A stretch of 64,000 bases of DNA from Atopsyche davidsoni (GCA_022113835.1 JAILWY010000014.1:12831501-12895500); one strand, 5' to 3'; positions 1 through 13,462 are shown, counted from the stretch's first letter. Program-made: numbers and translations. The notes: generated by a model from the sequence alone, not told the origin.

Positions 1-949
1 TAAATGCGACTCGTATTTATATATAAAAATGTAAAATATTAAAAATATTCATTATTTGGAAACAAGACACATATTTTTTAATTTTTCGTTAATTACGAAT
101 TCATTGAACTGAAAAAAAATAAAAATTCTTTAGAAATGCTCTCACCATCTTTATAAAAAATTATGTTAGCATTTTCGACATTATTTTTAACAGGTCTTTT
201 TTCTATAAAAAGTATTGTTTCTAGAATCGTAAAAAAATGTTCATTTTTTGTTTTTATTTTAGCTTAAAAAAATCGTTTTACTGTACGGTAGAGGCTTTAC
301 GCGCCTACACGTCACTGGTATTTGGAGAATTCATAAAAATCCTAATTAATATACTTTTATTTTTCTATGGAATAATTGGTGTTTTTAAGCAAACAAAATT
401 TTTTAAAAATATTTCTCGACATCAATTAGAATTTTGGGAGTAAAAGCTTTTAAATTTATATAATGAATACAACCTTAAATTTTTTAATTAATTTTTCTGC
501 TATTTATCATTAATTAATTTATTATTTTTAAAAAAATATTATGTATTAATTAACTTTAAGTCCATGATTTTTTTAATTTTAGTCCCAAAGGGAGTTACTA
601 GAAAAAAAATAGTGTTTATTTTATCTCTAAAACTGATTTCGAAAAAATCAACATTTTGACTTGAGATTTCATAAAAACAAAACTGTACATAATTGAAAAT
701 ATGAAATACTTGCATATACATTTACTAACAAATGATTAATTTGACTTCTGATCAACCATAAAATTAATCAAAAAAAATTTTTGTCGCGTATTTAATAAGC
801 AGGATAGAAACAGACCATTAATGAGAAAAATAACAATAAACAAGCCGTTGTTTATAATTATTTATAATGTGTAAACTATTTATATCCATGCGTACGGTAT
901 CGGAATTTGTACGCGGCTCGTTACAATTTAAAAAAACTGAAATTTGAAA
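1..949. other. AT-rich spacer
   Basis: Almost pure A/T runs with no open frame of convincing composition and no clear repeat. A 68-codon frame at 237-443 consists of Phe, Leu, Ile and Lys codons, as expected by chance in such DNA. Confidence 0.5.
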
Positions 950-1150
950 TCGGGGCGCTGAGCGGGCCCCCCGGTGGGTGGAGGGCGAAGCCCCAGTTCG
1001 GGCCTCTCTTTCTAGTTTTCCGGCGCACACTCTTTTTGCCCCACACCCTTCCCCCTTCTCCCCACCCACCCTCCGCCCCCGCCCGCCCTCTCGGTACATT
1101 CTTTTCATCATCTCTCTGGCGTCCCCCGCGCGTGGCAGAAGTCGAATGAA
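950..1150. other. GC/CpG-rich patch with pyrimidine tract
   Basis: An abrupt switch from AT-rich DNA to a GC-rich block. It contains GGGCCCCCCGG, a long C/T-rich tract at about 1038-1090 (the G-rich complement could form a quadruplex) and several CpG dinucleotides. Frames are open on both strands, but their Pro/Arg/Gly/Ser content follows from base composition, so I do not call a gene. It may be a regulatory patch or a promoter-proximal exon of an unseen gene. Confidence 0.45.
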
Positions 1151-3635
1151 ATGGCCTAAGCGATACTTTCATTAACGTTGCGCTATATTAAAAAAAAATA
1201 AAAATATTATGACGTCACGATTAGTTTATAACGTTTTTATCGTAACAGGTTGGCGAAACCGGTCACCAATAAAATAAAAAAACGTGTAAAATTACGAAAG
1301 TATTTTATTAAAATTATTAAAATGGGAATCCACCGAGTACTTTCTTTTAAAAATATTGAATTTATTTAATAGAACACCTTTTTACTCTAAATATTTGTTA
1401 TCAAATTTTTAATTTTACTCAATAGTTTTGAAATTTTTAAAATAGGTTCCAAGAAATACAACGCGAGAGCTAATTGATCTATATTGCCATAATATGTGAT
1501 TGCAATCTAGTGCTTTATTTTATTATAATTAAATCGAGTATTACAAAATAAATACCAGTTCCATTAATTAAGTGCTTTATTATTGTTTATTACAATACCT
1601 AATTTATTCTATATCATACCGTGCCCATTAACAATAATTGTCTTGCATATATACAAACATGTTGTCTATGAACAGCTCAACAACCTAAAATTGTATATAT
1701 TTATCTGAATGTGTTAAAAATTGTATATCTCATTATATGTCTATGGATAAGTTACTTCTTACAGGTATAACCTTTTTTTGCACACAGTTACTAAAACTAT
1801 AGTTAATAAGCTCAGTAAACAAATAGACAATACAACATGAATACAGTTCAAAAATTCGATATCAACTGTATAAATATTTTCATAACAATGCAATGAAAAC
1901 ATAAATAGTTGCAATTCTTCATAAGCGTAGATTAGTGCCACTCTGCGCTTGCAGCATGGCACTCTCACAGCCTCGCCCACGCACACTGGCAGCCGCCACC
2001 ACTACCCCGTCGGGTTCCGTCATTTATACGAGAATATTTTATACATCCGCAGAAAGTACCGCGATGATATAAAAGTTTCATACTGAGCTATAATTTTCAT
2101 ACAACTTTGAGAGCGCACGAAATATGTATATCGCTGTATGTAGGAGGGGAGACCGTTACAGGGAAAAAGGATTTCATACGGAGCATGGCTGTATGATATA
2201 TTTTATTGATTGGATAATCAATACAAGGGGTTTTACTACTCTTTTAGGTACTCGCCGGCGTATGGCTCGTGTTTTTCATAACTTTATTGCGAATTTTTTA
2301 AGCCCGGGGCTGCAGTGAGAGTACAGCTTCCGGGCTGAGATGTATGGGCGGACGTTTACGTGTAAAATGCCATTTACACAGCTGTGAGATTTTTTTGGAC
2401 GTTGTTTCTTAAAAGATTGATTTATTATATTTGATTAGTTTTATTTTTATTGAAGAAAGAAATCAAATAGTTAACATAACTTTTATTGAAACTGAACATT
2501 TAAAGAACATACTTTATAAAATTTATAACTTACTCCTACAATTTTAATAGAGAGACAATTTTGAAAGGGGTAGAAACTGCAAAATAAATGACGCATAAGC
2601 TATTTTGAAGCGTTTAAAGCTATTTTGAAGGTGATGGACCTGCTACGTCTCTGACATTTGTATCAATATAAACAAACCAGCTATTGATTTATGTAAAGGG
2701 TTTCTTAACCTCTGAACCAAGAAACAATTTAAAATTTAAAAAAAAATTATTTGATCGGTAATATTTCTAATATGTACTATAAATAGTTCGTTATTTAACA
2801 TTTAAACCCAATATTTATTTTACGCCCTCATAAACATTTGAAAAATTCGGCAATTCTAAATACAAATTTATTTATATTAAAAAAATAAATAGTTTTTTTT
2901 ATTAATTTAACAATCCATCCATTTATTGCTGATGTTGATTTTTAATGAAGTTCATATATATGACTTTTTCAATTGAAGGGTATCTTTTTTTTCTACACTC
3001 TATACAATAATGTTAATTGCAAACATTTTTTTACTTTTTTCAATAATAATTTATCAAGAAATAATTTTTTTAATAGTTATGTGTATTTCTTTCCTGGAAG
3101 AGCATTTATACGGATATCTTTTAATATAAAGTAGGTTTTCCTAAATCATGCCTATTTTGATAGTTTTACAACAAACTACGCCTATGTTTTTATAAATAAA
3201 TACCAGAAGCTCCTAACTGACGACACAGCAGTTGGAATATAAAAGGCAATATAAATAATATTGGTAATACAAGAAGGGATCGCATTAAAGGGATTGGATC
3301 GTATACCAGATTTTATTATCAAGAGCACAGAAAAATATCTCATATTTTTATCTAACATAATCGGAATTGATTATAAAAAAAAATATTTAAAAAACATTAT
3401 TACGACATTTTTTCTTTTGGTATTAACTATGAAAAATATTGTCTTTATCAAAAATGCGGGAAGATTTTTAAAGTATTTTTAGAAGTCTTTGAGTAGTCGT
3501 TTTATTCTTGTTCATTTATAAATACAAACGGTTTGAAATCATAGGCAAGTTTATTCACACACTTAAATATTCGTACACACATTGTACAGCCATGCATAAT
3601 AGAGCACATGCGAGCCGAAAAAAAAAATATCTAAA
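1151..3635. other. AT-rich spacer with a milder-GC segment at 1925-2360
   Basis: Mostly A/T-rich with no supportable gene. A CRE-type palindrome TGACGTCA lies at 1210-1217. The part between about 1925 and 2360 is less AT-rich and carries the hairpin listed separately. Confidence 0.4.
2301..2336. other. GC-rich hairpin
   Basis: The left arm AGCCCGGGGCTG (2301-2312) pairs with CAGCTTCCGGGCT (2324-2336), with one G-U pair and one bulge, around an 11-nt loop. It stands out in AT-rich surroundings. There is no sign of a terminator role or a known RNA family. Confidence 0.4.
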
Positions 3636-3639
3636 AATT

Positions 3640-3830
3640 CAAATTCCAAATGTGTCGCGTCTTGTTCTCGCGCCATTCATAATCGAAGAAAAACAAAAGA
3701 TCGACGAACCGCTAACGACCGCATTTGTTTCCGGCAGTATCACTTCCGTACGTGAGCGGGCTGCGCAGGGCTCTGTTTTACCGTGCAGCCTTCGCAGGGT
3801 TACCGTATGCTGAAAAATTAGGACACCCTT
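3640..3830. other. Intermediate-GC segment, unassigned
   Basis: A less AT-rich island with several CpGs and GCGGGCTGCGCAGGG-like sequence. The plus-strand frame through it is open, but there is no recognisable protein and no supporting splice pair. It could be a conserved non-coding element. Confidence 0.25.
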
Positions 3831-4470
3831 ATCAGTAGTGTGCTAAAAGATTCGATTTAGCGGAAAGATCTCTTGATGTGCGATATTTATTTATATATTT
3901 TATAATTTTAAATTTTATGATAAACTTTGAAGGTTGATCTTTCGTTTTACAATTTATTTAAAAAAAGGATCAACAAAAAATAATATTTTTTGACATCAAG
4001 TGACAGTTGAATTATTTTATGTTTAATATTCCTGCAATGGAAAACCGATCCTGCCTCTTCGAAAATGCGTCTGTTTTGTATAACATGGATTCATCGGCTT
4101 TGTTACTAAATAAAGCTTATATTGTCTTGCGTTTTTAATATTATATTGCAATCTGTATAAAAATAGAATTAATCGCCAGATTTTTTCTAAATATATTATT
4201 TTACTAAGACATCTCGATCTCTAGTCTGCGTTTTACGATTCAAATTATAATAATGAAACACATATTCTAACGCAATATATATTTTTTAAAACATTTACGT
4301 ATACGTGTAAATATTCTAGAGCTTGTTATCTCTCAGTGCAAATTAACCCTAGCATGCACACGTTCCGAGATCCATAATTTTCCATATGGTGACCCTGCGA
4401 CTCCCATACAGTAATGAATTCATTTTATTCCGGATCGCGCGAAAAAGACGGGGAGATTATTTGCATCCCT
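3831..4470. other. AT-rich spacer
   Basis: Low-complexity A/T-rich DNA. I see no gene, repeat or structured element. Confidence 0.45.
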
Positions 4471-4640
4471 CTTTGTTGCGAAAGAAACTGGCGGGCGCGG
4501 GGGAGGGGGCGCTGTAACTTAAAGATGGCGGGGGTGGGGGCGCTCGGGGCAACGTCTTAGGAAAGTTCTAATTCCCCCCTCCCCCCGAGGGGTGCGCCCT
4601 TCCCCCCAGCCCCCAGCCGGGGTACCTCATTCATCAGAGG
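4471..4640. other. G-rich then C-rich patch, quadruplex-prone
   Basis: The segment 4493-4550 has runs of four to six G with two GGGGGCGCT units. The segment 4573-4622 has runs of C. A YY1/Pho-like AAGATGGCGG lies at 4522-4531 between the two GGGGGCGCT units. No coding potential is evident beyond composition-driven frames. Confidence 0.45.
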
Positions 4641-6075
4641 CGTGCAGCGAGCATACGGGATTCGTACGCATTTCGGGAAGTGGAACACCCGAAAGCATTT
4701 ACAATTTTTTTGCTTCCCCTTTGGCAAAAAAATGTATGAACTTCTCAAAGACTGGCGTCATCTATCTCACAGCACTCAACAGCGTGATGCGTGCGGATTG
4801 ACCGTTCAGATAAAAGCACGGTCCAGTTTAAAATGATTCTAGCCGGTGACCTTTAGATCAAACACCCGATTCTCTTGCTGTTGAGTTCTTAGACTAGTGT
4901 GGTGAGTGACTTGTTCACCCATGTGCATAGTTGATTGCCAAATAGCCAAACGCATAAAAAATATTCTACAATTTTATAATTTTTAATTTGGTGAACCAGG
5001 TAAGGACACAAATAATTAAGAACCAGCCAATAAATACTATTTCAGCAGCTCGGTGGTGCGCTTAGAGGTCGAACAATTTAAGATTAATTAATCATATTTA
5101 TTGGATAGATGCGATAGTCACTGAAAATCAAAGCTTTTTTTATAAAAAGACAAAAACTCTTTGTGGGTTACGATATAATATACCTGTTGTCTCCCCATTC
5201 CAATAAGTGGATTTTTGAAACTTGGTTTCCTGTACGTCATGCGATTTTAATTAATATTGGATGTGTAGGAATAAATAAATACAAAAAAAATATTTAATGT
5301 TTATATGAGTTTAATTGACATAATGAAGGATTTTGCGGTGAAATATTTCTAAAATTATGCCGATTTTTATATAACATTATTCAGAAAATATATATTTTTG
5401 ATTCCAGGAGCGGTTTTTGTGGCAGAATAAATTTGCGGGGTACTGATTTAACTTGGAGTCTGGAACTGTAAGTTTTTTTTACACTAATATTAAGTATGCT
5501 CTAAGTAAGAAAAACACTGAATTTTAACGTTCATGTTGTCTTCTCTATAATTAGATTTTTACGGTTATATTTTAAAAGGGAACATTTTATTTCCTAGAGA
5601 GCCAATATGATGATATAAATTGATATATTATAAAATAAACGATATAAAAGATGTATTACATTTTCACGTATTTTAGAGTTTTTCAGTAATTACCTTTTTT
5701 AAAAAAGAGCTTTCCTTTTGAACTCTGAAAAAATATTGTTTGTAAAACATTGAAATATCAATACACTCGCACACTAATGATTCCACCCGGGGCTCAAAAT
5801 CCACGACAACAGCCGATAAGCAGCTTTGCTTTCTATTCAATTAAGAATTGATTGTTACAAAAGCAAAAGCACCTCCATCCTCTGCGTCTGGAGCGTCCTC
5901 ATCATATACTATCCCAAACAGTTTTCTCGTATTAAGATTATAAAATTAACCCAACGAACGTTAGGTTAGGGTATGTTGTATTTTTTTTTTGGAAGCCATG
6001 GAAATTAGAGCTCATGATATATTGATAGTGCACGACACATACCATGTAATATTTATTTATTTATTGAGCATTTCG
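4641..6075. other. AT-rich spacer
   Basis: The first 200 bases are of middling composition, and the rest is AT-rich. No gene is supportable. A donor-like CAGGTAAGG occurs near 4997 without a convincing exon before it. A short TTAGGTTAGGG occurs near 5960 but is far too short to be a telomeric array. Confidence 0.4.
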
Positions 6076-6079
6076 ACGC

Positions 6080-6425
6080 TGCTAGGGCACAGCGAGGTCT
6101 CACTGGGTGGCCTCTGTCGCGGCGCATATTTTCCTCCGCTACCACTGGCGTCCATACATATTTCTGAGTTTAAACGCCGGCAGAAGTATGCTTGTTTATG
6201 CCCCGCGGGGGGGGGCGGGGGGGTGGGGGCGGGGGCGGGGGCGGGGGGCGGGGCGTGGGGGGGGGGCATCTGCAGCTGTAGTTCGCCCGCCCGCCGCCGG
6301 GGGCGCCGCCACGCCGGAAATACATTAATTTTTAATTGTTGCGGTTTTTTGTAATAAATGAAATTTCTCGCAGCGCCCGCCCGCGCGAGGGACGGCGCTG
6401 CGTGCGACGCCCGCCCGCCATTTGC
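6080..6425. other. CpG-rich patch with long G tract
   Basis: A CpG-dense block. A nearly pure G tract at 6205-6268, broken by single C or T bases, fits the run pattern of overlapping G-quadruplexes. It is followed by GCCCGCCCGCCGCCGGGGGC and a second CpG cluster at 6371-6420. Frames are open on both strands only because stops are rare in such sequence. Confidence 0.55.
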
Positions 6426-7285
6426 AATTCTAGTTGAGATATTTTTGAATATTGCATTTTATAAAGTATTATTTTTTAACTTCAGTAAAAAAAAATAACG
6501 CCCCATAGAAAACCGCACGTTACAACTGTACAAACACACTGTAGAGAAATATACACGATAAAACATTACAACAATTAAAAAAATATATATTAATTATTAT
6601 TTTAATAATTTAATATTTTGATACAATGCTTAAAAATGTTAAGTGCGGATAGTTTTGTTCATATTAAAAATCTTCTTTGTGTTTTTTTTTTGTATCTGAT
6701 TGATAGGTAATTGAATACCAACCTGTGTGCATCCCGATTAGGCGTCGTTACGACTCCAGTATTTTTGTAAAATATGACCTACTTTAGAAAAATACACAAA
6801 ATGGCGGCCTCTCGTGTAATTGGGTCATAATGAAATGTTTCTCATGAATTCAATTTTCTTTTTTCTAACGTTTCCTCTCAAAGGAATACGGAACTTGTAA
6901 AAGTAAACAACATACAATTGTGAATGCATCAAATTACTTTTATTTGAACTAATTTTAAATTCTTTTAATCATCATATTTAAATATGTTTAATTTGTTCTT
7001 TTATATAAATAATAATAATACTTACTTTCTTGAACGTAATTTAAGCTTGCCATACATTAAAATTGTAACACAGTGTTCTCTAGCGATCAAACGTATACAT
7101 AAATTAAAAAAAAAAAATTTTACTTACGTTTGAGATCACTATTCACTCACTAGCCAGAAGTTTTCAAATCAATTTTATAACAAATGCTTTTAAGCACACA
7201 TTTTAAAGTTATAGTCCATAAGAAATAAAAATGTTTATTTATTAACATCAATCTCATTTATACACTCACTTAAAAAAATAGCACA
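6426..7285. other. AT-rich spacer
   Basis: A/T-rich DNA with no gene seen. It holds one full YY1/Pho-type site, listed separately, and donor-like GTAAGT hexamers on the minus strand near 7026 and 7127 without exon support. Confidence 0.4.
6798..6808 (+). promoter_or_regulatory. YY1/Pho-type site AAAATGGCGGC
   Basis: An exact match to the extended YY1 motif (core GCCAT on the other strand), as bound by animal YY1 and insect Pleiohomeotic. The match is seen in the sequence. Occupancy is not shown. Confidence 0.35.
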
Positions 7286-7289
7286 ATTA

Positions 7290-8640
7290 TTCGTTTCAAA
7301 GCTGCTGCACGATTTTCAAATGTGGAACGGAACGCGAAATCGAATGAAATTCAAACGTCAAATTCAAAAATGGAACAACGCCGCCGCCGTCCGACACAGT
7401 TCCGTTTGCGGAGAGCACTATTTTTGAGTTTAGGTCTAAACGGGTCTTTTTCCTTTTTCCTACGCTGGCGAATATGCGAGAGATGCCCGGGGAACGCAGT
7501 GATACAGTATTAAAAAATAAAAAAGGACCGAGCACAAAAAATAATATTGACGCCATAGAGTCTTATTAGCGAAAATGTAAGCATGTGTGTGTGCGCACGC
7601 TGTTGGCGCAGAACGCTCTAAAAGCCACTATTAAAATCGTTTGATAAATGTATATAGTATTAACGGTGCAGTCATATGTGATTTGTTTGAACGAAATATG
7701 TATAAAATAACTACATTTAAAACTGAAGTAGTATATTAAAATAAACTAATTTTTATTTTAAATACTCAAAATTTCAATCGATATGTAGAAGAACAAAAAT
7801 TATAATAAAAAAAAAATACGAATTTGGTGCAAAAATTGATTTACAGTTTTTTTTTTAAATAATAGATCTCTCGAAGGCTGTTGGTACAAAACAATAATTT
7901 GTTTCTTTATGATGTTTTCAATTGCGTCGTTGTGCCGGCGCAGCGTCATTGTATAAATCTAAAGTGCAATGGCACCGAGCTAAGACTTTGACTGCAGTTG
8001 TGTGGGTGTATAGGTAGAATGCATACGGGCCAGCCCGAAAAATAATAAAAAATGCACTCGAGTGCGCCGAGCTGCTGCGGTCGACGCGCCAATCATCGCC
8101 GAAATAACAATGACGCGACCGCCCGTTAAAATGACATTTGTTTAAATCAGCCTTTAGTGTCTCTGATTTGGCAGAAATTTCATGGATTTTTTGTGAGATT
8201 CGCTTCAAAGATTGTTTTGATTGAAATTTTATTAAATATGATTTTAAACGTTTCGTTCTTCACACCGATGAACTGATTTATGTGAACATTCGGTGTGGAT
8301 ATATTTATATATTTTTTTACTGAATTTTAATATTCAACGTTTGATTATGTTTTTAAAATTTTCATATATACGTGTTATTTAAGTTAAGTTAAGACTTTTT
8401 TTTTCAAAACATAGATAATTGGTTATCTTTGACAAGTTGTGCGAATTTGAGATTTCGTAGACAAATCGTAGACGGTCCGCGCGCGCGATGAGCAACTCTT
8501 TTTCGACAAACCCACACGCAAAAAATTCTGCTATAGAGACCGACTACACACAGTGCAGCTCGCGACCGCCTATCGTAGTGTGCATACAGGGCTGGCACTA
8601 CGAAAAGGGCGACTGAAAACAGCGACCGCTATTGGGTCGC
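7290..8640. other. Run of intermediate-GC segments, unassigned
   Basis: Segments at about 7300-7510, 7920-8210 and 8440-8640 are clearly less AT-rich than their surroundings and hold several CpGs. They are separated by A/T-rich DNA. Each has short frames on both strands with no recognisable protein. They may be regulatory DNA or old transposon remnants. Confidence 0.3.
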
Positions 8641-9750
8641 AAGTTATGGTTTCCACTACATCAATACGTTATTTCAATACTTATAGATAAATATAAAATT
8701 GACAAAGTATTCAAATTGCGGAGATTTTGTTATGTCATTTTCTTCACATATTATATGTCGAAATACATCATGATAACGACTGATATTTTTCATAGTTTAT
8801 ATGTACATTTTTATTGTAAATTTTAATTTGGCTTGTTGGTTTTAGATAAAAGGTAAATGTAATAAATTCTTTGACATCTATTTGTTTTATATCTATTGGA
8901 AATCGATATTATTATAAATACTTTTTATTTATAAATATCTGTAATTAGCTATGTAAACATCGTTCTTACAAAAAACTAAGCTTTTCATAAAACGAAAGCA
9001 TTATATTTAATGTAGCTATAAATAATAAGCAGAACTCAAAGTATTCACTCGGCGTGAGGATTTTCGCAATTAAATTTTCGTATTTAAATCACGAATTAAT
9101 TTATTAGTTAAGTGTTAGATTATTTTAATTACATTCAAATCAAAATGAAATTAAGATTTACTCAAAAGTATGCCAGATTGTAAATTATATATTTCCAACC
9201 TCAAAGTAACCAATTTCTCATTGGATACAAATCCATTATTCTAAATATTATGAGAAACAGTTTTTAAAAAAACTAATACCATACCGTCACATGCATATGG
9301 ATATATTTTGAAAACATAATTGAGATATGTGTTGCTTTCTACTTTTTGACTTAATATTTATGTAGTAACACGTCATCATACTTATGTTAGTTCGCTATCA
9401 TTTTCGCTATTAAAATATCCCCCCGCTGTCCGCTTTCCCATCCCTGTTGCAGTACTTTTAACGCATAACCAAAACACGCATACTTCGCATCGCGAAATAA
9501 AAAAAAACCACATCTCAGCAGTGTGTGTGGGTGCACTCACATGGAAAAATGCGCCGGTGTGGGGCACATATAATTAACCGTCCCAGTGTGCGTGGGCAGC
9601 CGAATATTCATAGGGTTGACTCAAATGAAAAAAAACGCCGGTTTCCGTCCGGTCGTAATGAAAGTTTGTATCAATTATTTTATATTAATATAATGCGACG
9701 CTATAATTACGTATCGAATAATAATTTTCATTTGATGAGTTTTTTTACCT
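8641..9750. other. AT-rich spacer, milder GC at 9400-9620
   Basis: No gene or repeat is supportable. The part around 9400-9620 is less AT-rich, with two GT-rich stretches (GTGTGTGTGGGTGCACTC-like). Confidence 0.35.
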
Positions 9751-9768
9751 GTTTGTGCCGTTATTCTT

Positions 9769-9830
9769 AAGGACCGTCGACTTTTGACCTGAAGTTCGTG
9801 GGTGCGATCTCCACAAGTAACAAAGAAACT
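9769..9830 (+). repeat. Possible tRNA-derived SINE relic (T-arm)
   Basis: GTGGGTGCGATCTCCAC at 9798-9814 looks like a tRNA T-arm: a 5-bp stem around a 7-nt loop, with a B-box-like GGTGCGATCTCC. No good A box lies at the right distance, so only a degraded 3' part could remain. Confidence 0.3.
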
Positions 9831-10453
9831 TGATTAAACCTAGATTAGTTCGTATTTTACTGGAAATGAATAAGTGTTCTTTTTAAACATCCCAAAAATA
9901 AATGTATTCAATTTAGAAAATAAATTTAAAAAAAATTAATTTTTATATTAAAATATTTCAGATTGCTTAAAGTTTTGTCGTTATTACGAATCCTGGGTTT
10001 TCTTATTGTATTTTCTAATTTCTGTTTGAACCAATCTTATTAAACAAAAAAAACATTCAAAATGTAACAAAACTATTTTTTGTTTAAAAATCATCTAAAT
10101 ATAATTGTATTTTATTTTAAGTAAAGATGGCTAGGCTCATCAGTATAATGAATCGAAAACATAAAATAGTTGTTACAAACATAAATATCTAAACTTTTTG
10201 AGTTTGCAAAGCAGTTTAAATAGATCTTTATGTTTTTTGGCAGCACTTATTAATCATTATGTATTTTAGATAAAATACTGTTTTTCAGTTTATTTTAAAA
10301 ACCGCGTTTTATAAACTATCGTGGTATAAAAAAAAAATATGAAAAAAATCACTATTTATAAATGAGTGAATATATAAATAAATGAAAAATGTAATTTTTA
10401 TATAGATTTAAAAATATTTTTATTTTCGTTGTACAGAAAGAACACCAGGTCTT

Positions 10454-10495
10454 ACCATTTCGGGTGATATCATGCATTTTGAGACAGTGTGTGCG
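10454..10495 (+). repeat. Dispersed repeat copy, sister of 18976-19014
   Basis: About 40 bases share the block ATTTCGGGTGAT with the copy near 18.98 kb and continue with a similar CATG..TTTTGA pattern. The sister copy has an A-box-like sequence upstream, so both may descend from a tRNA-derived SINE. Confidence 0.35.
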
Positions 10496-11629
10496 TTTAA
10501 TATTTTCACGTTTAAGTCAATGATCCCAACTCCCAACAGAACAACGATCCTAATATTTCTAGCCTTCAGAGTATTGCTCTCGTATTATTGAACGCTGACT
10601 TCATACGAGGTTGTTTTTTTATTCTATAATAAAACCAATAAATTGCAGTAATGACTCCTATACATGAGTCATTGAGCTTCTGAGAATGGTCCAATACCCC
10701 CGACACGAGAGAGGATATCGTACTCATCAACATAGCTTAAATTGTTTGTTGGCCTAACGAAAATAGGCGAACTTTTTCTGTATTAGATGCTCAGTAGAGC
10801 AATACACTTAAAAGTATGGTAATGGAGTTTGACGTCGTCAGATATTTACAAACACATGATCAATTAATATTAAAATTCAGGTGTTTGTATATGCAATTCT
10901 TAATACACTCAATTTCAGACCTAGAAATGCAATTTAACTACTTAAATTTAGTGTATGCTAACATAATAACATATAAAATATAAAAAAAAATTATATAAAA
11001 AATTGCAATGTTAGAAAAGTGTCTTATTAATCACATAATTTAAATTAAATATAGATTTTATTATTTGGCACAAGAGACTTCTTTTGGGAATGTATCGTTT
11101 TATTGCTTTATAAAATGTTCATTATTGTTTGTAAACAAATAAATTATTTACTAACAAACCTTTTGATTATTAATTGTAAACATATCCTAGCTTTTATTAA
11201 ATAAAAATGATATTATCGATTGATTTATTTCATGCCAACCAGTAGACCCTGCCATATATTTAAAAAATTACATTAAATATATCGTTAATTTTTTTAAACA
11301 AAAACGTTGAGTGACAAATAATTATGAAGATAAATATTATAATGCTATTAATAAACTTTCTATTGGTTTTGATGTTGTTAATAAAAATTTCGAATGTGTA
11401 TTGATTTCTTTGAATGATATAGAATTTAGGAGTAAAATCTACTAATTTTCTTTTGGATAAAATCGAGAATTCTAAACCTCAATGTAATTTTGCTGTAATT
11501 TATTTCAAGTAATATTAGTATTTTTATTATTATTTTCAACAAACAAGGTTCATCAAAAATAAGTCACTAGTAACAATGACTTTATATATATAAATAAACA
11601 AAAAATAACTTTGCTTCAAAGTCTTTAGA

Positions 11630-11670
11630 AATATAAAATGTTTTTAATAAATCGATTCACATATGAAACG
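11630..11670 (+). repeat. Copy of a short dispersed motif (ATCGATTCAC..GAAACGACGAG)
   Basis: The stretch around 11650-11675 is nearly identical to 53160-53185, and its left part resembles 36240-36272. It is likely a fragment of a dispersed repeat. Confidence 0.35.
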
Positions 11671-12596
11671 ACGAGAAATATTCAGGAATTTTTTCGCGAC
11701 AAACCGAACCTACTATTGCGTGTTCTGCATGTCCATTGCTAATCGGCGATCTTGCCAATGGAGACACTATACCAGCATGGATTACAAAAAAATCAGAATT
11801 TTGTCAGTCATTCAATGTGTGAATCTATCTGATATCTGATCTGTACTGAGAAAAAATATGGGTATATTAAATATTTAAAAATTATATTCGGTGAAGTCTT
11901 AAGAAACATTCCCTGAGGTCTATTGAACGGTTGGTTTAATGTACGCGGACACCGTCATAGGCCAGAGTGTCTTATACCCGTCAATAGTCGATGCTCTGTT
12001 GAGTATTGACCTCCCGCAAATAGATCGAGTTAACGACATCGCGGAGTCAATATGCCTAAAAAGGTTATTGGCAGTGTTTTCTCGCGCTGGTTATGTAAAG
12101 AACAAAGTTTTCCACGGAAAAATAACATATTTACATTAGAATTTGATAGAAATAATAAGAAATCCCATGGTTGTTGTTTATCACTTTTTATGAAAAAAAA
12201 AAAAAAAAAAACGCATATATTGTATCAATTGATATGGCTGGAAGGTTTTTTACAGTAAATTCCTAGTCATTTGGCTATTAAGTATTACAAATTAAATCAG
12301 TCGTTGTCGGTGTTGATTGCTTACAATTGATAATGAGATGAAATATATATTGTCACAGCGCAGCAATGGTAGTAGAAGTGTGTGTGAATCCCACTTGGGA
12401 CTTGAAACAAATTTTATTCGTCGTTACATGTGTAAAATTACGATGAACAAAAAACAGCAGTTTTGGTAATAATGGGGATTTATTTAAAATTTATTAACAT
12501 TCATTAACGATGAGTACAACTCAAAACGAGCGAGACTATTGCAGTGAGTACCAGAGCTAAAATGATAGGATCGCAATATATAATAAAAATACCCAC

Positions 12597-12607
12597 AAAA
12601 TGGCGGA
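12597..12607 (+). promoter_or_regulatory. YY1/Pho-type site AAAATGGCGGA
   Basis: A near-exact extended YY1/Pho motif at the start of a GC-richer segment (12590-12855). Confidence 0.3.
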
Positions 12608-13451
12608 GTGGCGAGGCCATTAGTTGCCATTGTGTGAATGACCAGCGGAGCGTTGCATTTTTTCGAGCCGCTGCGCTGCACTAGCCGAACTGCAACATGC
12701 AGGCGGCTCTACTGGCTTTAAATTCGGAGGTCGTCGACCCTGCAACACGAAAAATATGCACTCGGCGCGGCTTAGCGACTCTGGTGACTGCGCCGGGCCC
12801 GTGATGCTTGCGCCTGTCTTGCAAATCACTTGCAAGTCGCTTGCCAGCCCTACTTGAGTGAAAATAAACGAATTGTTTACAAACCGTCGATAGCTTGATG
12901 TTTAAGCTTAATGACGGGCTGCTCCGGTGATGATACTTCGAGCCATGTTGAATTTGGCAAAAGCCATAAATTATAAAGCCTTGAGTAAAAATATTCGATA
13001 AGTTTTATTTAAAAACACCGATTGCTTGATATTTAATAAACTAAATGGCAGACCGCAGAAGTTATAATGTTTGCGGCCATTTTGATATTGGCGACAGTTA
13101 CAAAATGAAAGTTAGACATTTAATAACCACATTGTAAGGCTGTATATAAATTATATTTTCGTTTATCGTCAATATCAGTATATTAATTCTAGACAGTGTA
13201 TTGATATACAATCTGATATTTGCACTGAAGTGGATTCAACAACATTATATTGTTGGAATAGTCTTATTAGATTAGATTTAATAATTTTACATTTGATTTT
13301 CCTATTATAATTTTTTTTAAAGTTATCTTTTAATTTGTTTGGACGCGTCAAACTTTATTTATCTCACAACTGAAAACTTACTAGTGAGAAAATGAGAGAT
13401 TTTTCATCGTAATAGTGTCTCTACAATATTTATACTGCATTATTCTGTCAT

Positions 13452-13462
13452 AAAATGGCGGC
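13452..13462 (+). promoter_or_regulatory. YY1/Pho-type site AAAATGGCGGC
   Basis: An exact copy of the 11-mer at 6798-6808. A related AAAATGGCCGC lies on the minus strand at 13083-13073. Confidence 0.35.

Larger units (their letters stand above)
9831..12480. other. AT-rich spacer
   Basis: A/T-rich DNA with no supportable gene. It contains the short repeats listed at 10454 and 11630 and a 19-base A run at 12193-12211. A plus-strand frame at 11939-12139 has no features that distinguish it from chance. Confidence 0.4.

Noticed and set aside
5960..5972. TTAGGTTAGGG, like the insect telomere repeat
   Set aside because: Only two units, as also near 35845. Not an array.
6057..6328. Overlapping Gly/Ala/Arg- and Pro-rich frames on both strands
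   Set aside because: Produced by the G tract and the lack of stop codons in GC-rich sequence.
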